Positions 58,743 through 64,000 of a stretch of 64,000 nt of DNA are shown here, piece by piece (positions within the stretch are counted from its first letter, which is position 1; the number at the start of each line of letters is the position of its first letter). The DNA comes from Vibrio pomeroyi (GTDB lineage Bacteria > Pseudomonadota > Gammaproteobacteria > Enterobacterales > Vibrionaceae). The stretch lies in the NCBI GenBank assembly GCA_041879425.1, contig CP090855.1:1612001-1676000 (forward strand). Reading direction: 5' to 3'. Position numbers and translations under genes: made by a program. The notes beneath the pieces were generated by a model. It made no database searches. It was not told where the DNA came from and was given only the letters and a program-made list of their open reading frames with translations.

Positions 58743-60737
58743 TTATCGAACGAATAAAAATTGGCTTTCGACTTCGTTTGACGGGATTGGCTTGCTAAAC
58801 AAATACCCTTGAAGGTATTGGTAGCCACAGCCGATTAAGAAGTCTTTTTGTGTTTCGGTCTCGACGCCTTCAGCCACCACTTTGAGCCCCAACTTGTCGC
58901 AAATTGCGTGGGTCGCTTGGACAATCGCTTTGCTTCCTTTGTGTGAGCCGTGAACAAAGCTTTTATCGAGTTTTACGGTGCTAATTGGTAAGTCGTGCAG
59001 CATAGAGAGGGAAGAGTAGCCAGTGCCGAAATCATCAAGGTGGAGTTCAACGCCTAATTTAGAGATGTCGCTTAATGCTTGCCTTACTTCACCATGCTTG
59101 AAAATCATCGAAGACTCAGTGATCTCAAGTGCAATGTTTTGAGGTTGGATATTGTAGAAATTGAGCATCGCAGACAGCTGTTCAGCAAAGGTTGCGTGCA
59201 TCTGAATACTCGAGATGTTGATGCTCATCATCAGCTCGCTATCAAACTCTCGATGCCATATTGATAGCTGCTTCAGTGCTGAATTGAGTACCCACTTTCC
59301 GAGTGGCACTATCTGCCCAGTTTCTTCCGCCAAGGTGATGAATTCATCAGGGCCAATGTTACCGAGCTCTTTGTCTGACCATCGAAGTAGCGCTTCAAAG
59401 CCCTTCACCTTGTCGCTGTTGGTGTTCATGATCGGCTGATAATGCAGATCGAGATCTTCGTTTTCTAGGGCTTGGGTTAATCGATGGCGGATTTCTACTT
59501 TTCGGTGAAGCGTTTGTGCTAAGTCTGGAGTGAAGGTTTGGAAGCGGTTTCGACCATTGGCTTTAGCAATGTGCATCGCCATTCCCGCTTGTTTGAGCAA
59601 TGATTCTTGATCCACGGCATTATCGGGGAAATGTGCAGTACCAATGCTGCAACCGACAGAGAGCGTACCAATACCTCTTATATGAAAGCTTCGGTTCAAG
59701 GCATCAATAATGCGCGTGCAAAGCAGTGGGATATTTTGATTTCGGCAGGTGTGGGCGATCACAATAAATTCATCACCACCGAATCGGCCAATCATGCAGG
59801 TCTCATCAACGAGCTGCTTTAGACGTTCACCCACTTGTTTGAGTAGTTGGTCACCGACACTGTGCCCGTAGGTGTCATTAACAAGTTTGAAGCCATCAAG
59901 ATCAACGAACATCAACTCAAAAGGCGAGCGATAGGCAATACTGGTTTCTAAGAGGTTGGTGATTCCACGACGATTGTATAGCTCGGTTAAACAGTCGTGC
60001 TCTGCATTGTATCTGGCCTTGATCAGCTTCTCTTTCTGTTTGGTGGTACAAGTCAGGTTTAACAGCAGTTCACTCTTATCAAATAGCCATTTTCCCTGCA
60101 CATCAAAGTGGTGGGGTTTATCATCAATATGGCAGCTGACTTCTTCTAAAATCTCTCGCCCTTTGCGTGCAGAGAACAACCAGTGGGCTGCAATTTCTTC
60201 ACTTGAAACAAAGTCGGAGAGGGTGGAAAACGGTACGCCATAATTCTGAGAAAAAGCAGAGTTAGCACTCACTACCGCTCCCGTTCTATCAAATAGAAGG
60301 GAGAGGTTTGAACCGTCCGAGCAAGCGAGGTCGTGCTTTAGGCTACCTTCTTCCGCGACGACTTGTACCAGCATGCCGGTTCGTCCGTCTGGCAGTGGGA
60401 TCCCAGAGAACAAACACAGTGCTCGTTTAGCTATGTACTTGGGCGTGAAGTTCCACCAAGTTTTGATGCTTTGATTTCGGAGAAACTGCCTTTGGTACTC
60501 TTCAAGTGTTGCTTCTATCGCCTTAGACATCTCGACACTAAAATCACGTGACGTCAGCTCAAACAGAGATTCAGACTCCCAGAGAGGTAGGGCACTGCTG
60601 TTTGCCCAAGTTATTCTCTTATTATCAATGTCATATATCCAAATAGGACACTGGAGATACTCGAAGGGCTGATAACTTGTCATCATATTGAACTCGGCAC
60701 ACGGATATTTGGGTCGAACGAAGCCCACTGAACTCAT
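58743..60737 (-). CDS. PAS-GGDEF-EAL c-di-GMP signalling protein
   Basis: A 664-aa cytosolic protein with no membrane helix. Two PAS-like regions (about 30-125 and 145-232) precede a GGDEF domain (FVDLDGFKLVNDTYGH; active site GGDEF at 320-324) and an EAL domain (EAL at 448-450, NISSIQM, ITESSMI, LDDFGTGYSSLSML, LDKSFV, AEGVET, LQGYLFSKP). Both catalytic motifs are intact. The inhibitory RxxD site expected five residues before GGDEF is replaced (DETC, 311-314), so product inhibition is probably absent. It may switch between making and breaking c-di-GMP depending on PAS input. Single gene. Confidence 0.92.
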   Translation of the reverse strand: MSSVGFVRPKYPCAEFNMMTSYQPFEYLQCPIWIYDIDNKRITWANSSALPLWESESLFELTSRDFSVEMSKAIEATLEEYQRQFLRNQSIKTWWNFTPKYIAKRALCLFSGIPLPDGRTGMLVQVVAEEGSLKHDLACSDGSNLSLLFDRTGAVVSANSAFSQNYGVPFSTLSDFVSSEEIAAHWLFSARKGREILEEVSCHIDDKPHHFDVQGKWLFDKSELLLNLTCTTKQKEKLIKARYNAEHDCLTELYNRRGITNLLETSIAYRSPFELMFVDLDGFKLVNDTYGHSVGDQLLKQVGERLKQLVDETCMIGRFGGDEFIVIAHTCRNQNIPLLCTRIIDALNRSFHIRGIGTLSVGCSIGTAHFPDNAVDQESLLKQAGMAMHIAKANGRNRFQTFTPDLAQTLHRKVEIRHRLTQALENEDLDLHYQPIMNTNSDKVKGFEALLRWSDKELGNIGPDEFITLAEETGQIVPLGKWVLNSALKQLSIWHREFDSELMMSINISSIQMHATFAEQLSAMLNFYNIQPQNIALEITESSMIFKHGEVRQALSDISKLGVELHLDDFGTGYSSLSMLHDLPISTVKLDKSFVHGSHKGSKAIVQATHAICDKLGLKVVAEGVETETQKDFLIGCGYQYLQGYLFSKPIPSNEVESQFLFVR

Positions 60738-60784
60738 GCCGTCAGTAGGCTGTTTGTCTTTATATTTATTTTTAATTTAAACTT

Positions 60785-61342
60785 TTACAGGTTCAGTGAG
60801 CGGATGATTTTCGTCACTTTACCTTGCGGCGTGGTCTCGATGACATAACCTTTCTTATCATCAAAAATCTCGCCATCAATCAACTGCCATCCATTTGGTT
60901 GCTTTGTGATCTCTTTAGGGAAGTCCTTGTCGAACATCGAATAATTTGGATAGACGGTTTCGATGGCTTCGAACAACAGCTGAGCTTCATCTTGGTTAGT
61001 GACCACGAAGTTTTCTTTAAGACACATGGTTAACTCTGGTAATGGCTGGGTTGTGTAAGGTTCTGTCACTGTACCCAATACACCGTTGTGTGAGTAAAAG
61101 AGGTATGAACCACTGCTACTTTCACTGCCGTCCGGCGACTTGATTGAAGGCGTGGCGCTGTAGAATTCACAGCTAAAAACCATCTTCTGAATAATGCTGC
61201 TTTGTGGTGTCACCTGAATGTCTATCCAAGCACTGACTTGTTCTTGAATCTTGTTCACAGTGTCATGTTTATTGGTGTCAGCAATAAGCGGTGTTGAAAC
61301 TAAAGCAGTGGTTGTAAGTAACAGTGAAAGCGATTTATTCAT
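60785..61342 (-). CDS. Exported 185-aa protein, not recognised
   Basis: Signal peptide about 1-21 (ending LIA). The mature part has two cysteines (in FSCEFYSAT and LTMCLKENF) that could form a disulfide, and a mixed alpha/beta composition with a Ser-rich stretch (DGSESSSGSYLFY). The C-terminal GYVIETTPQGKVTKIIRSLN looks like paired strands. No family is recognised. It lies 47 bases upstream of the PAS-GGDEF-EAL gene on the same strand, so co-transcription is likely; it could be a periplasmic partner. It is divergent from the two-component system. Confidence 0.65.
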   Translation of the reverse strand: MNKSLSLLLTTTALVSTPLIADTNKHDTVNKIQEQVSAWIDIQVTPQSSIIQKMVFSCEFYSATPSIKSPDGSESSSGSYLFYSHNGVLGTVTEPYTTQPLPELTMCLKENFVVTNQDEAQLLFEAIETVYPNYSMFDKDFPKEITKQPNGWQLIDGEIFDDKKGYVIETTPQGKVTKIIRSLNL

Positions 61343-61876
61343 CTTAAAGAGGGCCCTGTGTCCAAGTGGTGGTTGTCTAATAACGAGTTAATTTATTGGT
61401 CGGGTGAATGTTACTTTAGGAACTTACCGCTTAACAGGATCTGTGGTGTGCTCAATAATGGAAAATACTGGTTCATTAAATAAGTAATCGATTTCTTTTG
61501 ATTTCAGACACAACCCATTGGTTTATTAGACTGCGTGTTTGTCACTTTCTAGTGTTATTCACTGGTATGAACTGAGTGTGCGGATGGTTGATTTGATCGG
61601 AATTTGTAAACGCCTTAAATGTAAGTGCGCGTAAGAAAATAAAGCAAATGTAAGCGAACGATAAGCGGACAAAACACGTCAGCTCTTTCCTCTGCTTGCT
61701 ACAGCCTTTATAAAGAAAGGCTCAGTGGTTGCTGAATACCGTATTTTGTAAACGTGCATGTACAAAAGTGATTACTATGTTTTGCGTACGGTAAAATTAA
61801 GGCTCTAATAACAACATTGATGATATATGATCAGTATATATACTGCCCTCGCTTTTAATAAATACTGGTGATAGGA
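61343..61876. other. 534-base divergent promoter region of the two-component system
   Basis: It holds the GTAAG boxes at 61619-61667. TAAACG and TAAATG half-sites lie just before them. It separates the exported-protein gene (-) from the response-regulator gene (+). No small gene was recognised. Confidence 0.45.
61619..61667 (+). promoter_or_regulatory. Two adjacent GTAAG-type direct-repeat boxes
   Basis: ATGTAAGTGCGCGTAAGAA (61619-61637) has GTAAG-N5-GTAAG. ATGTAAGCGAACGATAAGCG (61648-61667) has GTAAG and ATAAG 11 bases apart. The two boxes are about 29 bases apart. This is the organisation expected for tandem binding of an OmpR-family response regulator, such as the one encoded immediately downstream. 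CpxR uses the related GTAAA-N5-GTAAA. Confidence 0.55.
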
Positions 61877-62566
61877 ATGTCAAAAACCAAAGTGCTCATT
61901 GTTGAAGATGACCAAGAGATAGCTCGTTTAACTACGCTTTACCTCGAAGCTGAAGGCTACAGTGTTAGCGTTGTTCATGAAGGGAATTTGGCACTTGAAG
62001 CGATCCGAAGTATTGAACCTGATTTAGTGCTATTGGACTTGATGCTTCCAGGCATGAGCGGCGCGCAGATCTGCCGTCAGGCTCGTGAGTTTTACAATGG
62101 CATGATCTTAGTGCTCACAGCTTCTGCCGATGAAATGAGTGAGGTCAGCTTATTCAAGTTTGGTGCGGATGATTATGTTGCCAAACCGATTCGTGGCCAT
62201 GCCTTATTAGCTCGAATTGAAGCGTTATTGCGTCGAGCTGCGCCTGCTGCAAAAGCGCAAGAAACCGCGGCTGAAAAGCAGTGCGATATTGTCATCAATA
62301 GTTCGGCTCAAAGTGCCACCTTGTATGGGCAAAACCTCAAGCTTACCTCTGCTGAGTTTGAAATCTTAAACCTCCTTGTGAATAACATCTGTCAGGTCGT
62401 GACTCGAGATCAGTGTTGTCAGCTATTCAGAGGGATCGATTACGCGTTTAACGACCGCTCGATTGACATGCGCGTTTCTGGTTTACGCCGCAAGCTGCGA
62501 ATTCACGCAAAAGACAAACAGCTGATCCGCACGGTTCGCAACAAGGGGTACATGCTGGTTGCGTAA
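61877..62566 (+). CDS. OmpR/RstA-type response regulator
   Basis: A 229-aa regulator from the ATG at 61877; a GTG at 61868 is in frame but has no ribosome binding site. The receiver domain (1-120) has Asp11-Asp12, phosphoacceptor Asp54 (VLLDLMLPGMSG), Thr81 and Lys103 (YVAKP). The winged helix (about 140-229) has LTSAEFEILNLLVNN, RSIDMRVSGLRRKLR and IRTVRNKGYMLV. The histidine kinase gene overlaps its stop by 8 bases. GTAAG boxes upstream suggest autoregulation. Confidence 0.92.
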   Translation: MSKTKVLIVEDDQEIARLTTLYLEAEGYSVSVVHEGNLALEAIRSIEPDLVLLDLMLPGMSGAQICRQAREFYNGMILVLTASADEMSEVSLFKFGADDYVAKPIRGHALLARIEALLRRAAPAAKAQETAAEKQCDIVINSSAQSATLYGQNLKLTSAEFEILNLLVNNICQVVTRDQCCQLFRGIDYAFNDRSIDMRVSGLRRKLRIHAKDKQLIRTVRNKGYMLVA

Positions 62567-63908
62567 GTTCATTACTGCGAAACTGCGCTCGGTTTCGATG
62601 TTTGCTCGTTTGTACCTTGGCATTGTGACGGGAATGTCGGCAACGATATTTTTGTTTTTGAACCTTGGTGAAGGGCACATGCGAAGAACCGAGATTGAAA
62701 CCTTCCTCAACGACGGTATCTACTTTGCTGAGCAGTACACTCGCCAACATAATCAAGAAAACTCACTCTATAAAGAACTCGATAGAACAGGCTACCAACA
62801 ATTTTATATCTTCAATTTACGCCTGTTGGAGAATTGGTCGGGCGAAGCGCCTTGCCAACGATGTGAGCTGTACACCACCTTAAATGGTGTGCCGATTTAT
62901 CTGAGTGACAACAATCTTTATTCGGCAGTCTTTCAGTTGCCGAATTCTCGATTTAGCTTTGCATTCAGTGAGGTAGGGGATTTCTTCTCTCCCGAGATTG
63001 AATGGTATGAGGATTCAGAAAGGCACTTCCTAATAGGGTTGTTACTGGCTGTCATTGTGGCGATTGGAGCAAGTGTTTACTTACCTGTGAGGCGTTTTCA
63101 AGAAAGAATAGAGCTGTTAGTCGAGAAGCAAAAACAGTTCGGTAAGGGCAAGCTCAGTACCCGTTCGGAGTTGGACGAGATTCATCCTGTGTCTGATTTG
63201 GCGAGCAGTTTTAACTTCATGGCTGAAGAGATTGAAAGCAAGGTGAAACAGAGTCATATCTTCGCTCAAGCTATCCCTCATGAAGTGCGTACGCCGTTGA
63301 GTCGTATTCAGTTGGCGACTGATATTTTAAGAAGGGGAGCACCGGAACATCATCAAGCGCTTTTTGACGATATTGATACCTACATTGAGGATATCAACGA
63401 CCTCACATCAGAAATTATCATGTTGTCGAAGCTGAACGTTATGGATAACTCCTTCTTTGAACTGGTAAAAGTGAGAGCTAGCCTGCTTGAGTACTGTCTA
63501 GATAGGATTCGCTATTCGCAGTTGGATAACGTGACCTTCGATTCTAAAGTTCAGCAAGAAAGCACGATAAAATGTGATTGCTCAATGGCGCGCTTGGTGT
63601 TTGATAACATTCTTAAGAACGCAGGCAACTACACCCAAGACAAAGTGTGGATGACGCTCGATGAGAACTCAGAAAACTGGCTGGTGGTGATTGAAGATAA
63701 TGGTTCTGGGATCCCAGAAGAGCGACGTGATGAAGTGTTTCTTCCGTTTTCTCGTTTAGATTCAAGTCGAACATCGGCAACGGGTGGATTGGGATTAGGT
63801 CTTGCGATTGCTCTATCGGCCGCTAAAAAGCTCTCTTGGGATATTAAAATTGACGACAGTAACCATGGTGGAGCAAAGTTCAGTATCGTAATACCTAAGA
63901 CCGTATAA
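62559..63908 (+). CDS. Sensor histidine kinase with periplasmic CxxC
   Basis: A 449-aa kinase with a TTG start overlapping the regulator gene; ATG at 62598 (residue 14) is the alternative. Membrane helix 1 is about 17-36, the periplasmic sensor 37-155, and helix 2 about 156-175, then HAMP and HisKA with His241 in IPHEVRTPLSR. The ATPase domain has FDNILKNAGNYT (N box), VIEDNGSGIP (G1) and TGGLGLGLAIA (G2). The sensor contains Cys99-Gln-Arg-Cys102, a possible redox or metal switch. It is RstB-like in layout. It pairs with the response regulator just upstream. Confidence 0.9.
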   Translation: MRKFITAKLRSVSMFARLYLGIVTGMSATIFLFLNLGEGHMRRTEIETFLNDGIYFAEQYTRQHNQENSLYKELDRTGYQQFYIFNLRLLENWSGEAPCQRCELYTTLNGVPIYLSDNNLYSAVFQLPNSRFSFAFSEVGDFFSPEIEWYEDSERHFLIGLLLAVIVAIGASVYLPVRRFQERIELLVEKQKQFGKGKLSTRSELDEIHPVSDLASSFNFMAEEIESKVKQSHIFAQAIPHEVRTPLSRIQLATDILRRGAPEHHQALFDDIDTYIEDINDLTSEIIMLSKLNVMDNSFFELVKVRASLLEYCLDRIRYSQLDNVTFDSKVQQESTIKCDCSMARLVFDNILKNAGNYTQDKVWMTLDENSENWLVVIEDNGSGIPEERRDEVFLPFSRLDSSRTSATGGLGLGLAIALSAAKKLSWDIKIDDSNHGGAKFSIVIPKTV

Positions 63909-63933
63909 CTGGGCGCTTTAAGAGTTGCTTACG

Positions 63934-63989
63934 TTCTAGGTTCCAGATCCTAGGTTTTAGATTCTAAGTCCTATGCTCTAGGTTTATCT
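63934..63989. repeat. 14-bp degenerate tandem repeat after the histidine kinase gene
   Basis: Four units start at 63934, 63948, 63962 and 63976: TTCTAGGTTCCAGA, TCCTAGGTTTTAGA, TTCTAAGTCCTATG and CTCTAGGTTTATCT. The array begins 25 bases after the kinase stop. Confidence 0.7.
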
Positions 63990-64000
63990 TCGTAAAATGA

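Noticed and set aside
63934..63989. CRISPR array from the tandem repeats at the right edge
   Set aside because: Units are 14 bp, degenerate and contiguous with no spacers, and no cas genes are in the window.

Overview
The window looks like chromosomal DNA from a Vibrio of the Splendidus type. The grounds are the moderate GC content, the ppsA/ppsR pair, the ugp cassette, rimK, many c-di-GMP proteins, and a short terminal-inverted-repeat element that I recall as common in Vibrio intergenic DNA. No rRNA, tRNA, CRISPR, prophage or transposase gene was found. All identifications rest on reading motifs and family resemblance; no database search was run.

Layout. (1) 1-10441 is a phosphonate uptake and C-P lyase operon on the + strand: phnD (cut by the window edge), phnE, phnF, phnG-H-I-J-K-L-M-N-P and a hexapeptide-repeat acyltransferase. 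Most junctions overlap or nearly abut, and the operon ends at a clear terminator. (2) 10514-16634 holds a MATE exporter, a divergent RelA/SpoT-fold protein, an AraC regulator whose start appears broken by a 1-nt frameshift, a periplasmic serine hydrolase and an outer-membrane barrel protein. (3) 16717-20912 holds ppsA, its regulator ppsR in divergent orientation, and grxB. (4) 21209-25701 holds an unannotated 53-aa gene, an oxidoreductase, a GNAT enzyme, an L,D-transpeptidase and a TSUP permease, then a glycerophosphodiesterase that ends the ugpBAEC operon (24982-30349). (5) 30791-38853 holds a 2OG-Fe oxygenase, an MRJP-like propeller, two metallo-beta-lactamase-fold proteins, rimK with a retropepsin-like partner, and an SgrR-like regulator. 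(6) 38987-40350 is a MarR regulon with two clear operators on a near-consensus promoter, followed by the MITE-like repeat. (7) 40720-54316 is mixed housekeeping and transport: an FAH-family protein, NhaC, two MFS carriers with an AraC regulator, an extended RluA enzyme, Nudix, a RibD-like deaminase and a YtrA-type GntR/ABC operon. (8) 54542-63908 is a signalling block: a ToxR-like winged helix fused through a membrane sensor to an EAL domain, an outer-membrane barrel, an orphan prepilin, a PAS-GGDEF-EAL protein, a secreted protein and an OmpR-type two-component system.

How the genes work together. The phn and ugp operons both scavenge phosphorus from organic sources: phosphonates, and glycerophosphate or glycerophosphodiesters. 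The last block is the most novel part. A membrane one-component regulator is joined to a c-di-GMP phosphodiesterase. CpxR-like GTAAG-N5-GTAAG boxes lie upstream of both the two-component system and the orphan pilin gene, which suggests a shared surface-signalling circuit.

Another window-wide pattern is a set of short degenerate tandem repeats (14-20 bp units) at or just past the 3' ends of six unrelated genes.
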